Source: Candidatus Pullichristensenella stercoripullorum
Lineage (GTDB): Bacteria; Bacillota; Clostridia; Christensenellales; Aristaeellaceae
Assembly: GCA_018712885.1 (NCBI GenBank)
Contig: DVGE01000064.1
Span: forward strand, 1-8,290
Direction of reading: 5' to 3'
DNA length: 8,290 nucleotides
Shown: one piece after another, positions 1 through 6,504 of the stretch
How positions within the stretch are numbered: the first letter of the stretch is position 1
Layout: each line of letters begins with the position of its first letter
Position numbers and translations under genes: made by a program
The notes under the pieces: model-generated
The model's input: the letters and a program-made list of their open reading frames with translations, nothing else
Databases searched by the model: none
What the model was told of the DNA's origin: nothing

Positions 1-611
1 GCCCCACCAACCACGTGGTCTACGGCGTGGGACAGGCCATCCTCGCCGGCGACGGCCTGCTCAACTACGCCTTTGAGACGATGCTTTCCGCTTCCCTGAA
101 AGACGCGGGCCGCGCCCGCCCCTGCCTGGAAGCCATTGCGGAGATCGCCCGCGGCTCCGGCGTGAAGGGCATGGTGCTCGGCCAGTGCCTCGATTTGGAC
201 AGCGAGAAAAACGGCGTGCCCGAGGAAAAGCGCGAGCAGACGCTGGAGGACATCCAGCGCGGCAAAACCGCCTGCATGTTCATCTACCCGCTGCGCGCCG
301 CCTGCCGTCTGTGCGGCGCGTCCGAGGAAGACCTTTCGGCGCTCACGCGCTACGCCGAAGCCTTCGGCCTGCTCTTTCAGGCCACGGACGACCTGCTCGA
401 CGTCGTCGGCGACGCCGCCGAGGTGGGCAAGACGCTCGGCAAGGACGAAAAGAGCGGCAAACTGACCTGCGTATCGGTCTACGGCGTGGAACAGACGCGC
501 GCGCGCGTGGAGAGCGAGCACAAGGCCGCCCTCGCCGCGCTGGGAGTTTTCGGCGAACGCGCCGGCTTCTTCCGCAAGCTGGTGGACGACATGGTGGACC
601 GCACAAAGTAA
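1..611 (+). CDS. ispA: Short-chain polyprenyl (farnesyl/geranyl) diphosphate synthase, 5'-truncated by the window edge
   Basis: This cytosolic trans-prenyltransferase condenses isopentenyl diphosphate with allylic diphosphates to give C15 (or C20) prenyl diphosphates for quinones and cell-wall lipid carriers. The reading frame is open from base 3 and enters as PTNHVVYGVGQAILAGDGLL, the conserved block just after the first Asp-rich motif in this family. The first DDxxD motif and the N-terminal third therefore lie outside the window. The second Asp-rich motif, DDLLD, is at 387-401, followed by GKTLGKDEKSGKLT, the usual GKxxGxDxxxxKxT block. The GTG at 15 is an internal valine codon, not a start. 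The stop is TAA at 609-611, and dxs begins 12 bases later, so the two are probably co-transcribed. Membership of the family is clear. Farnesyl versus geranylgeranyl product length cannot be decided, because the chain-length residues near the first DDxxD are missing. Confidence 0.93.
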   Translation, partial: PTNHVVYGVGQAILAGDGLLNYAFETMLSASLKDAGRARPCLEAIAEIARGSGVKGMVLGQCLDLDSEKNGVPEEKREQTLEDIQRGKTACMFIYPLRAACRLCGASEEDLSALTRYAEAFGLLFQATDDLLDVVGDAAEVGKTLGKDEKSGKLTCVSVYGVEQTRARVESEHKAALAALGVFGERAGFFRKLVDDMVDRTK

Positions 612-626
612 GGGGTACGAAAGTTG
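610..626 (+). promoter_or_regulatory. Ribosome binding site and TTG start of dxs
   Basis: AAGGGG (610-615) overlaps the ispA stop codon and lies 8 bases before TTG at 624. No ATG or GTG in this frame gives a better-placed start: the first in-frame Met is residue 26, inside conserved N-terminal sequence. The overlap of the Shine-Dalgarno with the upstream stop suggests translational coupling to ispA. Confidence 0.7.
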
Positions 627-2483
627 CTGGAGGAAATACACAGTCCATCGGACATCAAAAAGCTCTCCATCCGCGAACTTGCGGCGCTGGCCGAAGAGAT
701 GCGCGCGGAGATCATCAAAACCGTGGCGCGGCACGGCGGGCACCTCGCCTCCAACCTGGGGGCGGTGGAGCTGACGCTGGCGCTGCACTATGTCTTTGAC
801 TGCCCGGAAGACAAACTGGTGTTCGATGTAGGCCATCAGTGCTACGCCCACAAGATGCTCACCGGCCGCTTGCAGGGCCTGCGCGATTCCCTGCGCGAGG
901 AGGGCGGCGTCAGCGGCTTTCCCCGCGCCTCGGAGAGCGATTGCGACGCCTTTACCGCCGGGCACGCTTCCACGGCGATCTCAGCGGCGCTGGGCATGGC
1001 GCGCACGCGCGACGTGATGGGGGACGATTACCACGTCGTCGCCGTGGTCGGCGATGGCGCGCTCACCGGCGGCATGTGCTACGAGGCGCTCAACGACGCC
1101 GGGCAGTCTGAAACGCGCATGATCGTCATTCTCAACGACAATGAGATGTCCATCTCCCACAACGTCGGCGCGCTCTCCAAGTACCTCACCGGCCTGCGCC
1201 AGTCCCGCACCTACCGCGCCCTCAAGCGCGGCGTGCGCCGGGGGCTGGAGCGCATCCCCGGCGTGGGCGTGCCGATGTTCCGTTTTGTGGAAAAGTTCCG
1301 GGATTGGCTAAAGACGCCGTTTGTGGACGGCAAGTTCTTCGACGCCCTCGGCTTCCGTTACATTGGCCCCCTGGATGGGCACGATCTGAAAACGCTCATC
1401 CGCATCTTCCGCCGCGCCAGGGAAGAAAAGGGGCCGCAGATCCTCCACGTCGTCACCACCAAGGGCAAGGGCTACGTGCCTGCCGAGTCCCACCCGGACA
1501 CCTATCACGGCGTGGCCCCGTTCCTGGTGGAAACAGGGGAATTGCGCGGCGAGAAGCGCGTCTCCTGCGGGCATGTCGCGGCGGCGGAGCTGGCGGCGCT
1601 GGCGGAAAACGACATCCGCATCTGCGCCGTCACCGCCGCCATGCCCACCGGCACCGGCATGGAGGCGTTCGGCAAGGCTTACCCCAAGCGCTTTTACGAT
1701 GTGGGCATCGCCGAGGAACACGCCGTCACCATGGCGGCGGGCATGGCCGCCTCGGGCATGAAGCCCTACGTGGCGGTCTATTCCACCTTCCTGCAGCGCG
1801 CCTTCGACCAGATCGCTACCGACGTGTGCATCAACGCCCTGCCGGTCACCTTCCTTGTCGACCGCGCGGGGCTGGTGGGCGCGGACGGCGTCACCCATCA
1901 GGGCGTGTTCGACCTTGGCTATTTCTCCATGCTGCCCAACATGGTGGTGGCCGCGCCGCGCGACGTGCGCGACTTAAAGCGCCTCATCCGCCTTTCCGCG
2001 GAGTACGATGGCCCCATGGCTATCCGCTATCCCAGGGACGGCGAGGATCTCGGCGCGCGCCTGGAAGCGCACAAACCGCTGCGCGTCGGCGAATGGGAGC
2101 TGCTGAGCGAGGGCGAAGACGTGGTCTTCCTCGCCGTGGGCCGCATGGTGCAATCGGCGATGAACGCCTGCATAGAGCTCATGCACCACGGCGTGCGCGC
2201 CGGCGTGGTGGACGCGCGCTTCGTCAAGCCCATGGACGAGGAATTGCTGCGCGCTTCCCTCAAAGCGCCGCTTCTTGTGACGGTGGAGGAAAACGTCCTT
2301 TCCGGCGGCCTTGGCGAGCGCGTGCTTTCCTGGCTTGCCGAGAACGCGCCCGGCCACGAGGCGTTGACGCTCTGCGTGCCCGATCGCTTCATCGAGCACG
2401 CTTCCGTCGCAAGCCAGCTCCACGCCTGCGGCCTCGACGCGCGGGGCCTCGCGGCGAGCGTGCTTCGGAGACTGGGCCGATGA
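624..2483 (+). CDS. dxs: 1-deoxy-D-xylulose-5-phosphate synthase
   Basis: This thiamine-diphosphate enzyme condenses pyruvate and glyceraldehyde 3-phosphate, releasing CO2, to make DXP, the first step of the MEP isoprenoid pathway. The 619-residue product matches the usual length of about 620. The TPP/Mg site is GDG at residues 143-145, with Asn171 in the NDNEMSIS block. His40 (GGHLASNLG) corresponds to the conserved N-terminal active-site His. Glu364 in GIAEEHAVT is the cofactor-activating Glu of the transketolase pyrimidine-binding domain. His425 sits in GADGVTHQG. The transketolase C-terminal domain follows from about residue 490. The start is TTG at 624, chosen because AAGGGG at 610-615 is 8 bases upstream and the protein begins in register with the family. 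The stop TGA overlaps the tlyA ATG as ATGA, which suggests translational coupling. Placement next to ispA fits a shared isoprenoid supply role. No key residue appears to be missing. Confidence 0.97.
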   Translation: MLEEIHSPSDIKKLSIRELAALAEEMRAEIIKTVARHGGHLASNLGAVELTLALHYVFDCPEDKLVFDVGHQCYAHKMLTGRLQGLRDSLREEGGVSGFPRASESDCDAFTAGHASTAISAALGMARTRDVMGDDYHVVAVVGDGALTGGMCYEALNDAGQSETRMIVILNDNEMSISHNVGALSKYLTGLRQSRTYRALKRGVRRGLERIPGVGVPMFRFVEKFRDWLKTPFVDGKFFDALGFRYIGPLDGHDLKTLIRIFRRAREEKGPQILHVVTTKGKGYVPAESHPDTYHGVAPFLVETGELRGEKRVSCGHVAAAELAALAENDIRICAVTAAMPTGTGMEAFGKAYPKRFYDVGIAEEHAVTMAAGMAASGMKPYVAVYSTFLQRAFDQIATDVCINALPVTFLVDRAGLVGADGVTHQGVFDLGYFSMLPNMVVAAPRDVRDLKRLIRLSAEYDGPMAIRYPRDGEDLGARLEAHKPLRVGEWELLSEGEDVVFLAVGRMVQSAMNACIELMHHGVRAGVVDARFVKPMDEELLRASLKAPLLVTVEENVLSGGLGERVLSWLAENAPGHEALTLCVPDRFIEHASVASQLHACGLDARGLAASVLRRLGR

Positions 2484-3301
2484 AAAAGCGCCGCGCCGAC
2501 GAGCGCCTGTTTGAAGAGCTGAATTTGGAGAGCCTTTCTCTGGCCCGCGCCCTCATCATGGAGGGCCGCGCCTTTGCCGGCGAGCGCAAATTGAAAAGCC
2601 CCGGCGAACTGGTCTCGGAAAAGGAAACGATGCGCGTGCGCGGCGCGCTTGACCCTTATGTCAGCCGCGGCGCGCACAAACTGAAAAAGGCGCTGGAGGT
2701 CTTTGCCCTTGACGTCAGGGGCGAGACGTGCGTGGACGTGGGCGCTTCCACCGGCGGCTTTACCGACGTGCTTTTGCGCGCGGGCGCGAAGCATGTCTAC
2801 GCTGTGGACGTGGGCTATAACCTGCTCGACTACCGCCTGCGCGCCGACGGCCGCGTGACGGTCATGGAGCGCGTCAATGCCCGCTTTCTGCGCCCGGAGG
2901 ACTTCCCGCAGCGCCCGTCGTTTGGCGCTACGGACGTGTCCTTCATCTCCCTGGAAGCGGTGCTGCCCGCGGCGCTGGCCGCGCTCGATGGCGCGAACCG
3001 GCGCTTTGTGGCGCTCGTCAAGCCGCAATTCGAAGCCCCGCGCGAGGATGTGGGGGAGAAGGGCGTGGTGCGCGACGAGGCTGTGCACCGCCGCGTGCTG
3101 GAAAGGATCACCGCCTTCGTGCCTACGCTGGGCTGGAAATGCGCGGGACTGGATTTTTCTCCCATCCGCGGTCCGGAGGGGAATATAGAGTTTCTGCTCT
3201 ACATCGTCCCCGCTGATGCGGAGGCGGAAGCGCTGCATGAATATGCGATTTCCGACACGATCCGCCGAGCTTATGACAAATTTATTAAAAAGTCTGAATA
3301 G
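2480..3301 (+). CDS. tlyA: TlyA-family (S4 + FtsJ/RrmJ-like) rRNA 2'-O-methyltransferase / hemolysin A homologue
   Basis: The 273-residue protein has the two-part TlyA layout. An N-terminal S4-type RNA-binding domain (about residues 5-55) is followed by a Rossmann SAM-dependent methyltransferase domain of the FtsJ class. The link PYVSRGAHKLKKAL (59-72) carries the conserved Lys; most relatives read YVSRGGLKL here. The SAM-binding loop is DVGASTGGFTD (86-96), followed by VYAVDVGYN (106-114), DVSFISLE (152-159) and LVKPQFEA (179-186), whose Lys181 is a likely catalytic residue. In mycobacteria TlyA 2'-O-methylates cytidines of 16S and 23S rRNA and affects capreomycin sensitivity; the 'hemolysin' name is historical. 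The ATG at 2480 overlaps the dxs stop, and GGAG at 2467-2470 sits 9 bases upstream. The last codons and the following gap are noticeably AT-richer than the body of the gene. The family is sure; the exact methylated nucleotide here is not. Confidence 0.93.
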   Translation: MKKRRADERLFEELNLESLSLARALIMEGRAFAGERKLKSPGELVSEKETMRVRGALDPYVSRGAHKLKKALEVFALDVRGETCVDVGASTGGFTDVLLRAGAKHVYAVDVGYNLLDYRLRADGRVTVMERVNARFLRPEDFPQRPSFGATDVSFISLEAVLPAALAALDGANRRFVALVKPQFEAPREDVGEKGVVRDEAVHRRVLERITAFVPTLGWKCAGLDFSPIRGPEGNIEFLLYIVPADAEAEALHEYAISDTIRRAYDKFIKKSE

Positions 3302-3304
3302 CCC

Positions 3305-3333
3305 TTGTTTCCTGCGGGGATTTTGTATACCAT
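3305..3333 (+). promoter_or_regulatory. Possible promoter for nadK-argR-recN
   Basis: The 59-base gap between tlyA and nadK is the only AT-rich island in the plus-strand cluster. It contains TTGTTT (3305-3310) and TACCAT (3328-3333) separated by 17 bases, a weak match to sigma-A -35/-10 elements (3/6 and 4/6). I see no terminator hairpin after tlyA in this gap, so read-through from dxs-tlyA is also likely. No convincing ARG-box palindrome is visible here. Confidence 0.33.
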
Positions 3334-3346
3334 AGTAAATAGAAAT

Positions 3347-3352
3347 GGGGAG
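3347..3352 (+). promoter_or_regulatory. Ribosome binding site that sets the nadK start
   Basis: GGGGAG at 3347-3352 is 8 bases before GTG at 3361. It would overlap the alternative GTG at 3352. This favours the downstream start, giving MDIRTVGVMWNP, which is closer to the usual NAD-kinase N-terminus than a version three residues longer. Confidence 0.65.
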
Positions 3353-3360
3353 TGGTCTGC

Positions 3361-4203
3361 GTGGACATCCGTACCGTGGGCGTGATGTGGAACCCGAAGA
3401 AGTCGGCGGGCCTTCCCGTCGCGCGGCGGGTCATCAACGTGCTCGAGGAGCACGATGTTGCGCTGCGCCTGGATGCGGGCCTTGCCTCCGCCTTTCGCCG
3501 GGAGGCCGCGAAGAGCTTTGCCGATTGCGACCTGCTCTGCGTGCTCGGCGGCGACGGGACGCTCCTGTCTGCGCTGGACGTCGCCATCCCTAACGATATC
3601 CCCATGCTCGGCGTGGATCTGGGGCGCGTCGGCTTCCTTTCCGAAGTGGAACCGGAAGACCTGGAAGAAGACTTCGAACGCCTCTTTGCCGGCGAGGGCG
3701 CCATGGAAGATCGCATGATCATGGAGATCGAGGGCGAGGATTCGGGCAGCATGTTCGCCCTCAACGAGATCTGCATCATGCGCCGCGGCCGCTCGGTGGG
3801 CATACTGTCCGTGGAACTGATGGTGAACGGAACGCTGCTGGATCGCATCTCAGGCGATGGCCTCATCGTCGCCAGCGCCACGGGTTCGACCGCCTATTCG
3901 CTCTCTGCCGGCGGCCCCATCGTCTCGCCGGGGCTGGACTGCTTCGTGCTCACGCCGGTCTGCCCGCATACCATGAGCGCGCGCCCCTTCGTCGCCTCCG
4001 CAGGCGACCGCATCAGCGTGCGCGTGCTGGGCGACGCTTCCGCCACCCACGCCGTGCTCGACGGCAGGCGCACGCTGGAATTGTCCGAAGAGCGTTCGCA
4101 GATCACCATCGTCAAGAGCATGCGCACAGCGCGTTTCGTGCGCCTGCGGGAGCGCGACTATTTCGGGCTGCTGCGCAAAAAACTTTCGCAGTGGACGCAC
4201 TGA
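3361..4203 (+). CDS. nadK: NAD kinase (ATP/polyphosphate:NAD+ 2'-phosphotransferase)
   Basis: NadK phosphorylates NAD+ to NADP+ in the cytosol and is the only route to NADP in most bacteria. The predicted 280-residue protein is of normal length. The GGDGT signature is at residues 63-67, with Asp65 the expected catalytic residue, inside CVLGGDGTLLSAL. Next comes GVDLGRVGFLS (84-94), the counterpart of the family's GxNxGxLGFL block. Asn135-Glu136 in FALNEICI forms the NE motif. The glycine-rich stretch GDGLIVASATGSTAYS (165-180), followed by GGPIVSP, is the NAD-binding core of the C-terminal beta-sandwich domain. The GTG at 3361 is preferred over the GTG at 3352 because of Shine-Dalgarno spacing. 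nadK between tlyA and argR is a common clostridial arrangement. The stop TGA at 4201 is 28 bases before argR, so the genes probably share a transcript. Confidence 0.95.
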   Translation: MDIRTVGVMWNPKKSAGLPVARRVINVLEEHDVALRLDAGLASAFRREAAKSFADCDLLCVLGGDGTLLSALDVAIPNDIPMLGVDLGRVGFLSEVEPEDLEEDFERLFAGEGAMEDRMIMEIEGEDSGSMFALNEICIMRRGRSVGILSVELMVNGTLLDRISGDGLIVASATGSTAYSLSAGGPIVSPGLDCFVLTPVCPHTMSARPFVASAGDRISVRVLGDASATHAVLDGRRTLELSEERSQITIVKSMRTARFVRLRERDYFGLLRKKLSQWTH

Positions 4204-4231
4204 ACCTCAAAAATCACCAGGAGGCTCCGGG

Positions 4232-4684
4232 ATGAAAAGTGTACGCCACGATCTGATACTGGACATCATTGATAAAAAGGATATCGAGACGCAGGAGGAA
4301 CTGGCCGCGGAGCTGAAGGCCCGCGGCGTGAAGGTCACGCAGGCCACGGTCTCGCGCGACATCAAGGAGCTGCGGCTTTTGAAGGTGCTCTCGGAAAACG
4401 GCGGTTATAAGTATGCCACGGCGGAACGCGCCGAAAAGGGCATGAGCGAGCGCTTCATCCGCATACTGGCAGAGTCGGTGATGACCATCGAAAGCGCCGT
4501 CAACCTCATCGTCATCAAGACCATCTCCGCCAGCGCCCAGGCTGCGGCCGAGGCCATCGATTCGCTGAAATGGCCCGAGCTGCTGGGCACCATCGCCGGC
4601 GACAACACCATTCTGGTCATCGCGCGCTCGGAAGAAGCCGTCGAAAGCGTCGTCAGCCGCTTCCACGCGCTCATCAAACGATAG
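4232..4684 (+). CDS. argR: Arginine repressor ArgR/AhrC
   Basis: ArgR is an arginine-dependent hexameric DNA-binding protein that represses arginine biosynthesis and, in Bacillus, activates catabolism. The 150 residues match the family length. The N-terminal winged helix-turn-helix covers about residues 1-70, with the recognition helix in TQATVSRDIKEL (36-47) and the wing ending NGGYKYA (57-62). The C-terminal oligomerisation and arginine-binding domain contains GTIAGDNT (119-126). The first Asp of the usual GDDT arginine motif is kept (Asp124), but the second is Asn125. AGGAGG at 4219-4224, 7 bases before the ATG, is the strongest Shine-Dalgarno in the plus-strand cluster. argR next to recN is conserved across Firmicutes and does not imply that recN is an arginine-regulated target. 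No ARG box was seen in the 28-base gap upstream. Confidence 0.96.
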   Translation: MKSVRHDLILDIIDKKDIETQEELAAELKARGVKVTQATVSRDIKELRLLKVLSENGGYKYATAERAEKGMSERFIRILAESVMTIESAVNLIVIKTISASAQAAAEAIDSLKWPELLGTIAGDNTILVIARSEEAVESVVSRFHALIKR

Positions 4685-4696
4685 CGAGGCGCGGCC

Positions 4697-6400
4697 GTGC
4701 TTCTGGAAATTGCCATTCGCAACATCGCCCTCATCGAACAGCTCACCATCGAGTTTGCCGAGGGCTTCAACGTGCTCACCGGCGAGACCGGCGCGGGCAA
4801 GTCCATCGTCGTGGACAGCCTCTCGCTGGCGCTTGGCGCGCGCGCCGGGCGGGAACTTTTGCGCACCGGCGCGGAAAGGGCGTCTGTACAGGCGCTCTTT
4901 GACGTCTCCGACTGCCCCCGCGCGCAGGAACTGGCCGCGGAACTGGGCGCGCCCTGCGAAGACGGCCTGCTTGCCGTCTCGCGCGAACTGAGCGCCAATG
5001 GCCGCAGCGTCTGCCGCGTCTCCGGCATGGTGGTGCCGCTGGCGGCGCTGAAAAGCCTCACCGCCCTGCTCATGGACATCCACGGCCAGCACGAACATCA
5101 GGCGCTTCTCGACCCCGAAAAGCACCTCGGCTTCCTCGACGCTTACGGCGGCGAGGAACATCTTGCGCGCGTGCGCGCCATTGGCGATGCCTATCGCGCG
5201 CGCATGCAGCTGGCGGGAAGGATCAAGGCCGCGCTCAGAGACGCGCAGGGCCGCGAGCGCGAGCTTGAAGAGATCGAGCGCCGCCTTGCCGAGATCACGG
5301 CGGCGAAACTGCGCCCGGGCGAGGAAGAGGAACTGGAGAGCCGCGCCGCCATCCTCGAGAACGCCGAACACATCCGCGCGGCGCTCTCCGAGGCCTATCA
5401 GCTCACCTATGAGGGCGCGGGCAGCGCGCAGGAGCTTTTGAGCCGCGCCGCCAACGCGCTGGAGGGCATCGCGCCCATCGACGCGCGCTTTTCCGCCCTC
5501 GCCGCCCGCTTGCGCGAGGTGTTCATCGCCGCGCAGGACGCGGGCTACGAGCTGCGCGATGCCCTGGAGGGCGTGGAGAGTGACCCGCGGGCGCTGGAAA
5601 AGCTCAACGCCCGCCTCGACCTCATCCACCGCCTCGAAGGGCGCTACGGCCCCGACCTTGCCGAAGTCATCGCCTACGGCGAGGAACTGAAGGAACGCAA
5701 GGAAGCCCTGAGCGGCGGCGAGGCCAGCGTTTCCGAGTGGAAAAGGGAATTGAAGGGCATGGACGCCGCCCTGCGGCAGGATTGCGCCGCGCTCACCGAG
5801 GCGCGCAGAGCCATCGCCGCAAAGCTCACCAAAGGCATCCTCAAACACCTCGCCGACCTCGGCATGGGCAAGACGCGCTTTGAGATCGCCGTCGAGCCGG
5901 AAAAGATCACCGCCACCGGCGGCGACCGCGTGGAGATGCGCATCTCCCCGAACCCCGGCGAGCCGCTCAAACCGCTGAACGCCATCGCCTCCGGCGGCGA
6001 GATCTCTCGCGTGATGCTGGCGCTCAAAGCCGTCTCCGCCGACGAATACGGCGTGGGCGCGATGGTCTTTGACGAGATCGACACCGGCGTCTCCGGCCGC
6101 ATGGCGCAGGCCGTGGGCGAGAAGATGGCGATGATCGCCGGTAAGCGGCAGGTGCTGTGCGTCACCCACCTTCCGCAGATCGCCGCCCTCGCCGACCGCC
6201 ACTTCGTGGTGGAAAAGACGCAGGTGGGGGAGCGCACCGGCTCCACCGTGCGCGCCCTCGACGACATAGGCCGCGCGCAGGAGATCGCCCGTCTCATCGG
6301 CGGTGCGGAGGATTCCCCCAGCGCCATGGAGCACGCGGAAAACATGCTCGCGGCGGCCAAACGCCGTCGGGAAGAGCTGCGCGAACGCAAAGAAGCCTGA
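4697..6400 (+). CDS. recN: DNA repair protein RecN (SMC-like ATPase)
   Basis: RecN is an SMC-type ABC ATPase recruited early to double-strand breaks, where it tethers DNA ends for RecA-dependent recombination. The 567-residue length lies between the E. coli (553) and B. subtilis (about 576) proteins. The Walker A motif GETGAGKS is at residues 29-36, and the N-terminal head continues to the family block DIHGQHEHQ near residue 130. Residues from about 160 to 390 are rich in Glu, Arg, Ala and Leu and form the two-part coiled coil. The ABC signature SGGE is at 432-435, Walker B VFDEID at 457-462 and the switch block THLPQIA at 490-496. The GTG at 4697 is chosen because GAGG (4686-4689) lies 7 bases upstream and Walker A then falls in its normal place. 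It starts 12 bases after argR, so co-transcription is likely. All ATPase motifs are intact. A strong hairpin terminator begins 7 bases after the stop. Confidence 0.97.
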   Translation: MLLEIAIRNIALIEQLTIEFAEGFNVLTGETGAGKSIVVDSLSLALGARAGRELLRTGAERASVQALFDVSDCPRAQELAAELGAPCEDGLLAVSRELSANGRSVCRVSGMVVPLAALKSLTALLMDIHGQHEHQALLDPEKHLGFLDAYGGEEHLARVRAIGDAYRARMQLAGRIKAALRDAQGRERELEEIERRLAEITAAKLRPGEEEELESRAAILENAEHIRAALSEAYQLTYEGAGSAQELLSRAANALEGIAPIDARFSALAARLREVFIAAQDAGYELRDALEGVESDPRALEKLNARLDLIHRLEGRYGPDLAEVIAYGEELKERKEALSGGEASVSEWKRELKGMDAALRQDCAALTEARRAIAAKLTKGILKHLADLGMGKTRFEIAVEPEKITATGGDRVEMRISPNPGEPLKPLNAIASGGEISRVMLALKAVSADEYGVGAMVFDEIDTGVSGRMAQAVGEKMAMIAGKRQVLCVTHLPQIAALADRHFVVEKTQVGERTGSTVRALDDIGRAQEIARLIGGAEDSPSAMEHAENMLAAAKRRREELRERKEA

Positions 6401-6407
6401 TCTCCAT

Positions 6408-6455
6408 AAAACATCGCCCGCTTTTCCGGCTCAATGGAAAGCGGGCGATGTTTTT
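6408..6455. terminator. Intrinsic terminator between convergent recN and proS, probably bidirectional
   Basis: ACATCGCCCGC (6411-6421) pairs perfectly with GCGGGCGATGT (6441-6451). The helix extends inward through TTT/AAA and CC/GG with one bulged T (6425), and outward through AAA (6408-6410) and TTT (6452-6454). The loop is 8 bases (6428-6435). On the plus strand the stem runs into TTTTT (6451-6455). On the minus strand the A-run 6408-6410 reads as a short T-run, so the same hairpin can stop transcription from proS. Confidence 0.88.
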
Positions 6456-6464
6456 GTCCAAGGA

Positions 6465-6504
6465 CCGCCGCGCGGAGATGCACCGCGCGGCGGCTGTGTT
6501 TTTT
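6465..6504 (+). terminator. Second GC-rich hairpin, possible back-up terminator for recN
   Basis: CCGCCGCGCGG (6465-6475) and CCGCGCGGCGG (6483-6493) form a perfect 11-bp stem with a 7-base loop. On the plus strand a run of six T (6499-6504) follows after a 5-base spacer, which is long for a classical terminator. On the minus strand the hairpin starts 9 bases after the proS stop but has no T-run directly behind it, so there it may pause polymerase or protect the mRNA 3' end. Confidence 0.55.

Noticed and set aside
1304..2479. Upstream extension of the tlyA frame through the second half of dxs
   Set aside because: The translation before 2480 is Arg/Gly/His-rich shadow of dxs. The S4 domain begins right after the ATG at 2480, which has a suitable Shine-Dalgarno.
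2027..3238. A 403-codon minus-strand frame antisense to dxs and tlyA
   Set aside because: It is antisense to two intact conserved genes and has an Arg/His/Ala-rich translation without motifs.
3302..3360. Possible ARG box (ArgR operator) before nadK
   Set aside because: The AT-rich stretch does not form the expected 18-bp imperfect palindrome, so autoregulation of argR from here is not supported by sequence.
4214..6334. A 706-codon open frame on the minus strand antisense to argR and recN
   Set aside because: It mirrors two intact conserved genes, has a low-complexity Ala/Arg/Gly/His-rich translation and no recognisable motif. Long antisense frames of this kind are expected in GC-rich coding DNA, where stop codons are rare in this antisense phase.
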